A stretch of 64,000 nt of DNA, from contig NZ_JADYTS010000004.1 of the NCBI RefSeq assembly GCF_021531355.1, positions 27,971-91,970 of the forward strand, read 5' to 3'. Of this stretch, positions 36,817-45,255 are shown piece by piece (the stretch's first letter is position 1; every line of letters begins with the position of its first letter). The notes under the pieces were generated by a model that was not told the DNA's origin, made no database searches, and saw only the letters and a list, made by a program, of their open reading frames with translations. Origin of the DNA: Leyella stercorea (GTDB lineage: Bacteria > Bacteroidota > Bacteroidia > Bacteroidales > Bacteroidaceae). The translations under genes were made by a program, and so were the position numbers.

Positions 36817-36848
36817 CAAACTTAACAATAATTTCTTGCACTGACAAA
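36817..36848 (-). promoter_or_regulatory. Consensus promoter of the DUF3990 locus
   Basis: On the minus strand TTTG (36848-36845), 20 bases, then TAAGTTTG (36824-36817), about 20 bases before the start codon. Full match to the Bacteroidetes consensus. Confidence 0.7.
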
Positions 36849-37662
36849 TATTTAAGCTTAAAACACGCCGCAAAAGCGCCTCTTTATGCGGCTCGCATCA
36901 TTCGGTGCGAGCCCTCGTTTCATCCGACGTACAAGCTCATTCCATCCGGTGCGAGCCCTCGTGTCATACGAAGCATGCCGTAATCGAGCCATTCTAGCAG
37001 GGAGATATGCACAATTCCTATGTGACAATAATAAGCGATTAAGAAAAAATGTGTAACTCTGCAATTGGTCTTTCCGTTGATTGCCGGCAATGAGTTGCGC
37101 GGCGCTAATCAGCGGATCGGCCCGGTAATAATAAGAAAGACGTTTGCTAACGTCGGATTCTGACCATTTGAAACGTAGGAAACTTCAAATAAGTACTCAG
37201 ATGAAGACGGTGGTGGGCGTCTACCCATCGTGTATATATACACAGCTCGTGGTGTGCCTTCTCCGCTCGTGGTGAAGGTGCGCCATGTGCTATTGTCATA
37301 TATATCCAATTGGCGTAGGCATCTGTTGCTTCTTTTTTTTCTTGATAATCTGCTGAGTTGACGTAATGTATTGATTATCAGCACTTGTAAAATTGAAAAT
37401 TGGCAAAAGAAACAAATGGAATACAAAAAAATCGAAAATCCCTAAATAGCAATATATGCTTAACATATCTTAACGCAGTAAAAATCGGAAAATTTCATTT
37501 TCTGTCATTTTGTTGTAAGACTTTTTCGGAACAACAGATAAAGACCTTGGCACTGCGAAATGTAATATCAGTTTTTTCCATATTATTCCACCTTATTCCA
37601 TTTTCTTGAAGTTTTATATTCAAAAACTGATAAGGTTCTGACTCTATTCTGAGATTTTTTAT
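36849..37662. other. Gene-free stretch
   Basis: About 800 bases without a convincing gene. A 105-codon frame on the minus strand (37426-37109) has no recognisable family, an odd Ser/Pro-rich composition and no promoter, so I do not call it. The stretch contains a direct repeat at 36903/36947 and otherwise mixed AT-rich sequence. Confidence 0.5.
36903..36972. repeat. Direct repeat of about 25 bases, two copies 44 bases apart
   Basis: CGGTGCGAGCCCTCGT occurs at 36903 and 36947, and the match continues with two changes over TTTCATCCGA/GTGTCATACGA. The element is GC-rich in an AT-rich stretch. Function unknown. Confidence 0.8.
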
Positions 37663-37670
37663 TATCTTTG
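37663..37670 (+). promoter_or_regulatory. Putative -7 box of the R-M operon
   Basis: TATCTTTG, 30 bases before the controller gene start; no clear -33 element. This would give a very short leader, as usual for autoregulated controller genes. Confidence 0.45.
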
Positions 37671-37699
37671 CTAAAAAAGTCAAGACAACTAAAAACAAT

Positions 37700-37990
37700 A
37701 TGCGGTTTGAAAATAAGATAAAGGAACTTCGTATTCAACTACAAATGCCGCAACGCAAACTTGCTGCTGCACTTGATATAGATACGGCAACTTACTGCAA
37801 GATTGAGAAAGGTGAACGCAGGGCTCTAAGAGAACAGGTTGCAATCCTTTCTCAAATATTAAACATAGATGAAAATTCTCTGCTGACACTTTGGTTAGCA
37901 GATAAGGTTACTGACATGGTAGCATCCGAACATGAGGTAGCTCCAAGTGCTTTATCTATTGCAGCAGAAACAATAAAGAAAAGTGTATAA
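37700..37990 (+). CDS. XRE-family helix-turn-helix regulator, R-M controller protein
   Basis: A 96-residue protein with a classical Cro/C1 helix-turn-helix in residues about 8-60 (IKELRIQLQMPQRKLAAALDI, then TYCKIEKGERRA). Its stop codon overlaps the methyltransferase start by one base (TAATG), and the restriction gene follows. Small regulators in this position usually act as controller (C) proteins that delay endonuclease expression when the system enters a new cell. I see no certain C-box, so the operator is not assigned. Confidence 0.85.
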   Translation: MRFENKIKELRIQLQMPQRKLAAALDIDTATYCKIEKGERRALREQVAILSQILNIDENSLLTLWLADKVTDMVASEHEVAPSALSIAAETIKKSV

Positions 37991-40548
37991 TGGCAAGAAA
38001 TAAAAAATATTCATACATAGAGTTCCCCTCGGAGATTGTAGCAGAAAGCAAGTCTCCTTATGGTCTGAGAACATATGTGAGCCTGTTCAGCAGTGCTGGC
38101 GTTGGATGTTATGGTTTTAAGGAAGAGGGATTCTATTGCATTGCAACAGTAGAACTACTTGAAAGGCGTCTTAATGTGCAGAAATGCAACAATAAGTGCA
38201 TCTACCAGAGCGGCTACATTTGTGGAGACATGACTCTGCAGAGTACGAAAGATAAAATTTTCCATGAGCTTGACTTATGGAAACGGGGATTTGGTGTGGA
38301 AGATTTGGATGTGTTGGTTGCAACACCTCCTTGTCAAGGTATGTCTGTAGCCAATCACAAAAAGAAAGATGAATTAAAACGAAATTCTTTGGTGGTTGAG
38401 TCAATATCAATGGTGAAATCAGTCGCTCCTAAGTTCTTTATCTTTGAGAATGTGAGGGCTTTCCTTACTTCTGTTTGTACTGACTTAGACGATAAAGACA
38501 AGTCCATTAAAGAGGCAATTGAAACAAACCTGTCAGGACTATACAATATCTCTTATAACGTTTTGAACTTTAAGGATTATGGCAATCCTTCAAGTCGAAC
38601 AAGAACTTTGGTTATAGGTGTTCGTAAGGACATCAAAGAGATAACTCCATACGATATTTTTCCTGATAAGCAACCAGAGCAAACACTTCGACAAATTATC
38701 GGAGATTTACCTTCTTTGAAGACCATGGGCGAAATATGCCCTGACGACATATATCACAACTTCAGGAGGTATGCACCCCATATGGAATCATGGATTTCAG
38801 AAATAAAAGAAGGTCAGTCTGCATTTGACAATACTGATATTGAGCGCATCCCACATACTTTGAAAAACGGTGTCATTGTGTACAATGCGCAAAAGAATGG
38901 TGACAAATACACTCGTCAATACTGGGATAAAGTTGCACCTTGTATTCACACGCGTAATGACATCATGGCGAGTCAGAATACTGTACACCCTGTTGACAAC
39001 AGGGTGTTTAGCATTCGTGAGGTTATGCGTATGATGTCTGTACCTTCTACATTCAAGTGGTCAGAGAAGAGTCTTGAAGAATTGAACGCACTCACTCTAA
39101 AGGAAAAGGAAGCATACCTCAAGAAAGAGGAGATAAATATTCGTCAGACTTTAGGTGAAGCTGTCCCAACAATCATCTTCAAACAAATAGCACACAAGGT
39201 TAGAAAGGTTTTGTGTCGCAATGCTCTTTCGGAGCAAGACATCAAGAACCTTATAGAAAAAAGGAATCTTGTAGACACTGCTAAATTGATAGAGTTCATC
39301 AAGAGGTCAACTATTCATACATTTGCAGAGTTGTCAAAAATAGCAGAACTAGCTAATGCCCAACGAGACAACAATGCGGCATACTATACTCGTCAAGATT
39401 TGTGTTTTGCCATAGCAAACTCTCTGCCAACTCCCAAAGGCCAGGCTGTTGTCAACATTTTGGAGCCATCAATTGGTGTGGGTAATTTTTTGCCTACATT
39501 AATACGAAAGTATGAATCTGCATCAGAGGTTAACATCGATGTTGTAGACATTGATGCCAATAGCATTGCTATCTTAAAAGAACTTGTTCAAAAGATACAT
39601 ATGCCATCAAATATACATATTACATACATAAACGATGACTTTCTCTTGCACCAGTTCGACAAGAAATATGACATAATTGTTGGGAATCCTCCATATATGA
39701 AGCTCACCAAAGACAAGAAATTGTTGGCCATGTATAAGGAGAATGCCTACAATAAAAATACCAACAACATTTTCGCATTCTTCATAGAGAAAGCTATGAA
39801 GATTGGTAAATTTGTGTCTTTAATCGTTCCTAAAAGTCTGATTAATGCGCCTGAGTTCAACGAAACAAGAGAACTTGTTGGAAAGAATGCAATCCGCAGG
39901 ATTATAGACTTTGGAGAGAAAGGATTTAAGGGAGTTAAGATTGAAACCATATGTTTGCAAGTCGACACCGTATCTAAGCCAGTAGATACAGTGGTTGAAT
40001 CTTATATTACAGGAGAAGTTGAGTGTCATCCACAAAGCTACTTGACTTCTACGGATTTTCCTTATTGGCTCATCTATAGGAATGAAGATTTTGACAAAGT
40101 TGCAGAGACAATGACATTCAACGTGTTCAAGTCTTATAGAGACAGAACCATAACAAAGGCAATAACTAAGTCTTCTGGAAAAATTAGAGTCTTGAAATCA
40201 CGTAACATAGGCGATAATGCGATTGTGGATATTGCTGATTATGACAGCTACATCGATGACATATCAAATCTTGATGTCGCAAAATATCTTAATCAGACAG
40301 GATGTGTGTTAATTCCCAACCTAACATACAATCCTCGCGCATGTTTCTTGCCAAAGAATTGTATAGCTGATGGCTCTGTAGCGATACTAACACCAAACGA
40401 AAACGAAACAATAACAGAACAGGATTTGGCGTTCTATGCTACAGAAAAATTCTCTAAATTCTACGCTATAGCTCGCAATAGAGGAACAAGATCGCTAAAC
40501 ATTGACAACAACTCTGTATTTTTCTTCGGAAAGCAAAATGTAAGATAA
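37990..40548 (+). CDS. Fused cytosine-C5 and adenine-N6 DNA methyltransferase
   Basis: An 852-residue protein with two complete methylase modules. Residues about 25-405 are an m5C methylase: SLFSSAGVGCYGF (motif I), ATPPCQGMS with catalytic Cys115 (motif IV), FIFENVRAF (motif VI) and NPSSRTRTLVIGV (motif VIII). Residues about 450-852 are an m6A methylase: ILEPSIGVGNFL near 491-502 and catalytic NPPY at 566-569, with a C-terminal target-recognition region. Two activities in one chain suit an asymmetric site in which one strand gets m5C and the other m6A, as reported for type IIS systems of the Eco31I/Alw26I kind. It sits between a controller gene and an HNH endonuclease gene, 2 bases from the latter. 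Confidence 0.9.
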   Translation: MARNKKYSYIEFPSEIVAESKSPYGLRTYVSLFSSAGVGCYGFKEEGFYCIATVELLERRLNVQKCNNKCIYQSGYICGDMTLQSTKDKIFHELDLWKRGFGVEDLDVLVATPPCQGMSVANHKKKDELKRNSLVVESISMVKSVAPKFFIFENVRAFLTSVCTDLDDKDKSIKEAIETNLSGLYNISYNVLNFKDYGNPSSRTRTLVIGVRKDIKEITPYDIFPDKQPEQTLRQIIGDLPSLKTMGEICPDDIYHNFRRYAPHMESWISEIKEGQSAFDNTDIERIPHTLKNGVIVYNAQKNGDKYTRQYWDKVAPCIHTRNDIMASQNTVHPVDNRVFSIREVMRMMSVPSTFKWSEKSLEELNALTLKEKEAYLKKEEINIRQTLGEAVPTIIFKQIAHKVRKVLCRNALSEQDIKNLIEKRNLVDTAKLIEFIKRSTIHTFAELSKIAELANAQRDNNAAYYTRQDLCFAIANSLPTPKGQAVVNILEPSIGVGNFLPTLIRKYESASEVNIDVVDIDANSIAILKELVQKIHMPSNIHITYINDDFLLHQFDKKYDIIVGNPPYMKLTKDKKLLAMYKENAYNKNTNNIFAFFIEKAMKIGKFVSLIVPKSLINAPEFNETRELVGKNAIRRIIDFGEKGFKGVKIETICLQVDTVSKPVDTVVESYITGEVECHPQSYLTSTDFPYWLIYRNEDFDKVAETMTFNVFKSYRDRTITKAITKSSGKIRVLKSRNIGDNAIVDIADYDSYIDDISNLDVAKYLNQTGCVLIPNLTYNPRACFLPKNCIADGSVAILTPNENETITEQDLAFYATEKFSKFYAIARNRGTRSLNIDNNSVFFFGKQNVR

Positions 40549-40550
40549 AA

Positions 40551-41726
40551 ATGAGAGACGTAATAAATAACTACCTGAGTGCTTTTGACTTGGATATAAG
40601 AAAATCTCACGATGCAAGATTTGTTGACCAAAAATGCACACCAGATATCGTGTGTTTTATGGCCGACTGTGTACTGAATATGATTGCGACAAAAACATTG
40701 TTCGTAATAAACGATATATGGGAAACGCAGTATTTTATACAAAACTCACGTGTTATCTTCAACAAGCCCTGGGCAAACGATAAAAAGGCTTACAATGAAT
40801 ATAACAAGGTGCTATCACAGCCATTAAAACTGTTAGCTTACGCTCATGTTCTGAGTGTACATACTATTGACGGCTTACTTACTTTTTCTGTAGAGAACGA
40901 GGAATTACTTGATTATATCGCTCGTAAGGATAGAAATGCTTATAACTTCTTGTATTGCTACTTTATGAAAGTGATGGACGATAGTGGATTTACTAAGTAC
41001 TTCGAGGAATATAAAGTCAATTCTGCCACCAATCCGAGAGCTGCCAAAACCGAAATATACGAAAGGTATTACAGGTTGATAAACGGTAACACACCATCGC
41101 ATTCAAGATTTGATATTACACGTATGTTCCACAAAGTGTTCAACATCTATGCGGCTGAAAATGGATTGGTTGGTAGTAGTGGCAAGCCTATGTATTATTC
41201 TGATTTAATGTACAATAGGAAGAATTGGCGTGATTTGGAAAAGGACAAAACACAAACCAGACAAGAGGTCGCAACAGACACTTATCAGATGGATACCCAA
41301 CATGCCATCAACTCATACTATGTGCAGAAAGCTATTGCCTTGATAAGAAAGATACAGACCGAGTCTGAGGTTAAGGATAGTTGGGGCAATGGTGTAGCAA
41401 CTCAGGTACACCACATTTTCCCAAAATCACAATTTCCACAGATTGCTCACTATGTAGAGAACCTAATACTGCTGACCGCAACACAGCATTTCACAAAGGC
41501 GCATCCAAATAACCGCACTCAGGAAATTAATCGAGATTATCAGTTAGTTTGCTTGTTAGCAAAAGCTGACACGATAGAAAAATCTCTGCGAACAGTTGGT
41601 GAACGATATTACAGGAAAGAGTCATTTATCTATGTCGTAAATACAGGCTTAGATTCGGAACTGACAACAAAGCTCAGTTTTGAAGACATTAAGACTGAGA
41701 TTGTTAGGCTTTATAATTGTGCATAA
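40551..41726 (+). CDS. HNH-type restriction endonuclease of the R-M operon
   Basis: A 391-residue protein starting 2 bases after the dual methylase. Its C-terminal third has an HNH-like motif: QVHHIFPKSQF (His287-His288), then VENLILLTATQHFTKAHPNN with the central Asn and last His. The N-terminal two thirds (probable DNA recognition) match nothing I know. Position and motif make it the cognate restriction enzyme. Type IIS enzymes of the Eco31I group are also HNH nucleases with dual methylation, so a relation is plausible but not shown; this protein is shorter than those. Confidence 0.78.
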   Translation: MRDVINNYLSAFDLDIRKSHDARFVDQKCTPDIVCFMADCVLNMIATKTLFVINDIWETQYFIQNSRVIFNKPWANDKKAYNEYNKVLSQPLKLLAYAHVLSVHTIDGLLTFSVENEELLDYIARKDRNAYNFLYCYFMKVMDDSGFTKYFEEYKVNSATNPRAAKTEIYERYYRLINGNTPSHSRFDITRMFHKVFNIYAAENGLVGSSGKPMYYSDLMYNRKNWRDLEKDKTQTRQEVATDTYQMDTQHAINSYYVQKAIALIRKIQTESEVKDSWGNGVATQVHHIFPKSQFPQIAHYVENLILLTATQHFTKAHPNNRTQEINRDYQLVCLLAKADTIEKSLRTVGERYYRKESFIYVVNTGLDSELTTKLSFEDIKTEIVRLYNCA

Positions 41727-41752
41727 ACAACTTGTCCGTAAATCATAATAGA

Positions 41753-42586
41753 ATGAAGATATATCATTACACATCTATAGAAACTTTGGCTTTAATTCTG
41801 AAAAGTAAAAGCATACGATTCAATAGATTGGATAACGTGGATGATTTGGAAGAATCCATGTATGGCTCTGGCCCTAAGAACCAAAACCTAAGTAAGTACA
41901 TTTTTGTGTCGTGCTGGACAAAATCTGAAGAAGAGAACCTCGCATTGTGGAAAATGTACGCAGGGTACAACGGTATAAGGATTGGTTTAGATGAAAATTT
42001 GTTTGTATCTTATCCTAACACGCCATTTGATACAATAGAGTCATTTTATAAGGATATTTTTCACTTCGGTCCAGACTACTGTGCTGCGCAACAGAACAAC
42101 CTTACCAAGCTTGAAGAAGTCAAATATATCGATTCTCCACGCTTTGCTGTAAATGACCTTGTTAGCATTTCTGGAAACACCTTATCAATCAAGACTTCAA
42201 ACTGGGGACTTGTTAAAAGTAAGGAATGGGCTATTCAACAGGAAAGTCGTTTTAGAATACAAACTCTTCCCTTAAACTATGCCTATGTTAAAAGCTATTC
42301 TGCTGAAATTCTCAACACAATGGATAGGATGGTATTAACTAAGGCTATTATTGAGGTGATTCCTGCAATTGTAAGGTCTATTGAAGAAGATTACAAGCCC
42401 CAAACATCAGAATTGTTTATGCCTATTAAAGATGATGCATTAAATAACATGGAGATTATGATGGGGCCGCAAACTTCTGATGCACAAAGACTAATTGTGG
42501 AGGCATTGGTACAAGACTTATCTAATATCACATTAACTGATAGTAAGTTTAAGGGAAAAGTAAGAGGAAAATTTAGTTGCATATAG
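41753..42586 (+). CDS. DUF2971 protein
   Basis: A 277-residue protein. I use ATG 41753 (MKIYHYTSIETLALIL), which is the conserved DUF2971 beginning, not the TTG 36 bases earlier that overlaps the endonuclease gene. FVSCWTKSEEENLALWKMYAGYNGIRIGLD is also typical of the family. The function of DUF2971 is not settled; members turn up in defence islands. Here it lies 26 bases after the endonuclease gene, ahead of the operon's terminator, so it is probably the fourth gene of the R-M operon. Confidence 0.82.
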   Translation: MKIYHYTSIETLALILKSKSIRFNRLDNVDDLEESMYGSGPKNQNLSKYIFVSCWTKSEEENLALWKMYAGYNGIRIGLDENLFVSYPNTPFDTIESFYKDIFHFGPDYCAAQQNNLTKLEEVKYIDSPRFAVNDLVSISGNTLSIKTSNWGLVKSKEWAIQQESRFRIQTLPLNYAYVKSYSAEILNTMDRMVLTKAIIEVIPAIVRSIEEDYKPQTSELFMPIKDDALNNMEIMMGPQTSDAQRLIVEALVQDLSNITLTDSKFKGKVRGKFSCI

Positions 42587-42599
42587 TGCTATGAACCTT

Positions 42600-42636
42600 A
42601 TCGACACCTTTCTGTTCCAGGAGGGTGCCGATTTTT
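42600..42636 (+). terminator. Terminator of the R-M operon
   Basis: ATCGACACC and GGTGCCGAT form a 9-bp stem with one mismatch around a 15-base loop, followed by TTTTTGTTT, 14 bases after the DUF2971 stop. Confidence 0.75.
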
Positions 42637-42649
42637 GTTTGACTAGCAT

Positions 42650-43308
42650 GTGTGTTGTCTAATGGGTGCAAGTCCCTAACGAGCCCTAGTAGTGGGAATC
42701 GTCTAGCCAGAGAGACAAGGGTGTCCGTGGCGACACGGAATCTGAAAGAAGTCAGCGGCAAATATCTGACCCAACGCACAGAAACTTGATATAAGGCTAC
42801 TTACAGGGATAAGACTGCAAAAAGAGTCAAAGTCCAATAACTACTCGGAACTGCAAGTAGTAAATCAAGTGGGTATAAAATGGAAAGACAACATGCTTAA
42901 CTAGTGAGGTCTCACGGACGCATGGATGAAGATGAGTTATTCGATGCACCATGACGGAGTAAAGCTTGCCGTGAGAAGTCAGCAGAGGTCATAGTACCCA
43001 AGGCACGTGTGCCTATAGGGAAGGACTGAATCGTGCAGTGCAACAGTAAATGACTGCTACCTTGAGAGTCTTTTGTAGTCAGATGTCCGAAAAGGAACTC
43101 TCTATTCACAAGATAGGACGGAATCCGACAATAGAATAGAAGTGACGTATCTCGAAGGGATGGCTGAAAACAACTTGCCACACACCGTAAGGTGTAAAAG
43201 CGCGAAACCGCCGTATGCGGAACCGCACGTACGGTGGTGTGGGAGGTCGGTAAATGTGAAAGTAGGAGGTAAATGCCTTTTATGAATAACATTTACCTCC
43301 TACCCGAT
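42650..43308 (+). mobile_element. ORF-less group II intron
   Basis: The element begins with GTGTG, followed by the domain I signature GGGTGCAAGTCCC and the typical long series of small stems. Domain V is at about 43206-43242: CCGCCGTATGCGG, then CCGCACGTACGGTGG. A domain VI-like hairpin pairs 43262-43275 with 43290-43303, and the sequence ends CTACCCGAT, giving an AY end. The sequence just before domain V has text normally found upstream of an intron reverse transcriptase (GTCAGCAGAGGTCATAGTA), but no reverse transcriptase is encoded. It probably depends on a protein supplied in trans or is dead. It lies directly after a terminator. Ends are estimated to a few bases. Confidence 0.82.
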
Positions 43309-43399
43309 TCTATCATCGCCTTGTTGGCAGGGTTGCCACTGAGTATATATCTAACAACCTCTGTTCGCATCATCTCGGACAACAGCCTTTGGATACACT

Positions 43400-44442
43400 T
43401 TGTCTGACGATGAAAACATTTCGTATGAAAAGACTATTAACAAAAATAACTATGATACTTTGTTTTATCAAGTTCCCTATATGGAGAAAGCCGATACTTT
43501 GGTTTTACAAGAGAAAGTACGTAATGATTTGTTAAGCAAATACATAAAGGCTGAATTGAAAAAATCCGTCATAAGAAATAACGAATGAATTTCAAAATGC
43601 AGCAATAAAAATATTTCTACAGACCCTACGTAAGGGTGTTGTAGCAAATGGTTATGCCATTACGGAGACAAACGAAGAAATGCAGTAGCGATTTTTAATG
43701 CTGAAGATGTGAAGAATGAAGACAAAGTTACGGGTTACATATATGTGCTCGTTCGCTTTCGGAGAATCCAGAGATAAACAATATAAAGAATCTATATAAG
43801 ATAGGTTTCTCAACCAATAGGGTGGAGAATCGTGTGGCTAATGCCGAGCATGAGCCTACCTACTTGATGGCTCCTGTGGAGATTGTGAGCACTTATAAAA
43901 TTGTGAACATGCACTCGCAGAAGTTTGAGGACTTGGTGCATCAGGTGTTGCAGGAAGTGAACTTCCGCTTTAAGGTGGCTGACGGCAAAAGAGAAATGCA
44001 CGAGGCAACGGAATTGTATCAAGTGCCGTTGGAAATAATAGACAGCATCATTCAGAAAATAATGAATGGCACCATTCTTTTTTTCTCCTACAACAAGCAG
44101 CTGCAATGTCTGGAGCAAAGGGTTGAGAAGGTTCAATCAAAGTTGGATTTGTCTGGGCTTAAGGTTCTGACGCTTGTAATTAAGAAGATGTACTTTGAGC
44201 AGATTGTATCTGGCGAAAAGACAGAAGAATATCGCGAACTAAAACAGAATACTCTGAATAAATACACGTATCTTGACGAGACAGACGGCAAGCGTTACCT
44301 CAAACGATACGATGCGCTGAGACTATGCGTAGGCTATCATTCTGACAGGGATTGCGCTGTGGTTCAAGTGGTTGACACCACATATAACGGCGGCATTGTG
44401 AAATTTAGTTTGGGTAAGGTACTGGAAGTGATAAGAGGATGA
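43400..44442 (+). pseudogene. Frameshifted GIY-YIG (T5orf172-type) nuclease fused to an ASCH domain
   Basis: The pieces of one protein are in different frames. A first open part (43400-43588) is unknown; after it, NGYAITETNEEM continues in another frame and then AVAIFNAEDV and GYIYVL. A single missing base near 43752 breaks the GIY-YIG-type motif GYIYVL/RSLSENPEI, after which NLYKIGFST, VENRVANAEHEPTYL and EDLVHQVL follow in the frame that stays open from 43822 to 44442. The last 100 residues (LKVLTLVIKKMYFEQIVSGEKTEEYREL) are an ASCH domain, an RNA-binding PUA-like fold. The open C-terminal part could still be made if a start is used, but the nuclease part is broken. Confidence 0.75.
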
Positions 44443-44506
44443 AGTTGGGTTGGAATATTGAAATTCCTACATTGTATATTGATGAAGAAAAAGCCAATAC
44501 ATAAAA

Positions 44507-44543
44507 ACGTCCCCTTGTTCGATTTCGTGGAGCAATGGGACGT
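44507..44543. repeat. Hairpin, copy 1 of a dispersed terminator-like element
   Basis: ACGTCCCCTTGTTC and GAGCAATGGGACGT form an imperfect stem. A better-preserved copy lies at 45049-45084. Confidence 0.7.
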
Positions 44544-44675
44544 TATGTTGTTTGGAGTTTTTGGTAATGTTTTTGGAATCCATTCTCATGTCCCAGATGT
44601 CAATTAGGAAAATAGTGTTTAATTATTTTGCTCAATCCCATATGTTGTGGTAGTATGATTTCGTAAGCTAATGGA

Positions 44676-44704
44676 TTGCGTATTCGGAAAAATATGTAAC
44701 TTTG
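44676..44704 (+). promoter_or_regulatory. Promoter of the antitoxin gene
   Basis: TTG at 44676, 18 bases, then TAACTTTG at 44697-44704. Downstream, AAGGAGGTGAT ends 1-2 bases before the ATG region at 44745, an unusually strong Shine-Dalgarno sequence for this phylum, and it decides the start. Confidence 0.6.
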
Positions 44705-44744
44705 CAAATAAGCAAGGTTGCATTTCAATAAAAAGGAGGTGATT

Positions 44745-44948
44745 ATGAATACAATAACAATACAGGTTGAAGACCGTAATGTAATGTCAGGACTTATAAA
44801 AGTATTGAAGTCCATGAATGGTGTCGTTATTTTACCTACTCATAAAAACAAGAAGTCAGGCATGGAAGAAGCAATGGATGATATTCGCCATGGAAGAGTG
44901 ACAGAATATAAAGATGCTGATGAAATGTTTGAAAAGTTGGGTATATGA
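44745..44948 (+). CDS. Antitoxin-like protein of a RelE/YafQ-type pair
   Basis: A 67-residue protein starting at ATG 44745 behind AAGGAGGTGAT (a TTG start 27 bases earlier is rejected). Its sequence, with ISVQVED-like start TITIQVEDRNVMSGLIKVLKSM and the C-terminal MEEAMDDIRHGRVTEYKDADEMFEKLGI, matches the small antitoxins of Bacteroidales encoded before RelE/YafQ toxins; the last part is the usual toxin-binding helix. Its stop overlaps the ATG of the following toxin remnant (ATGA). Because the toxin is deleted, the antitoxin is orphaned. Confidence 0.7.
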   Translation: MNTITIQVEDRNVMSGLIKVLKSMNGVVILPTHKNKKSGMEEAMDDIRHGRVTEYKDADEMFEKLGI

Positions 44949-45039
44949 AATATCAATTATTGCTACTAAACGTTTTGAGAAGGATGATAAGCTTGTGCTG
45001 ATTTTAACAAATACAGGTTCTCATAGTGATGTATTTTGA
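44945..45039 (+). pseudogene. Internally deleted RelE/YafQ-family toxin remnant
   Basis: After the ATG overlapping the antitoxin stop, one frame gives a toxin-like beginning (IIATKRFEKD) and then runs directly into the typical C-terminus of the family (DDKLVLILTNTGSHSDVF, stop at 45037). Normal toxins have about 85-95 residues; some 60 central residues are missing. The ATG itself is in a neighbouring frame, so a small shift near the start is also present. Confidence 0.75.
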
Positions 45040-45048
45040 TTTATAATA

Positions 45049-45084
45049 ACGTCCCCTTGCTCGATTCCGCGGAGCAAGGGGACG
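45049..45084. repeat. Hairpin, copy 2 of the dispersed terminator-like element
   Basis: ACGTCCCCTTGCTC pairs with GAGCAAGGGGACG around GATTCCGCG. It lies just after the toxin remnant and mirrors the hairpin at 44507. Confidence 0.8.
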
Positions 45085-45091
45085 CTGTGTA

Positions 45092-45101
45092 CCCCCCCCC
45101 C
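45092..45101. repeat. Run of ten C
   Basis: A homopolymer of ten C in non-coding sequence, between the hairpin and the promoter of the exporter gene. It is outside any gene. Confidence 0.9.
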
Positions 45102-45166
45102 ATCATACTCATCCTAGCACTGTTCTATGAGGTCTTTGGCGCTGCTTGCGTGGTACCAAATATTTT

Positions 45167-45197
45167 TTTGATTATATGTTTTTATTTCGTAATTTTG
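45167..45197 (+). promoter_or_regulatory. Consensus promoter of the MFS exporter gene
   Basis: TTTG at 45167-45170, exactly 19 bases, then TAATTTTG at 45190-45197. Confidence 0.75.
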
Positions 45198-45255
45198 CAA
45201 TTGCGGACAATCCGAAAGGTTAAATCCGTATGATTATAGGCATAAGGAAAAAGAG

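Noticed and set aside
37109..37426. 105-codon frame on the minus strand in the 36.8-37.7 kb gap
   Set aside because: No family, no promoter, biased composition; not supported as a gene.
42912..43292. 126-codon frame on the minus strand inside the intron
   Set aside because: Lies within the structured intron RNA and resembles no protein; such frames in introns are a product of the conserved RNA sequence.
42600..43300. Structured sequence between the DUF2971 gene and 43.3 kb considered as a tRNA or riboswitch
   Set aside because: The GTGCAAGTCCC and domain V signatures fit a group II intron, not a tRNA or known riboswitch.
43309..43396. Short protein-like text on the minus strand directly after the intron (KCIQRLLSEMMRTEVV)
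   Set aside because: Only about 30 codons, no start or partner piece on the other side of the intron; too little to call a gene remnant.
45036..45233. 65-codon hydrophobic frame before the MFS gene
   Set aside because: It runs through a hairpin, the C10 run and the promoter of the next gene.
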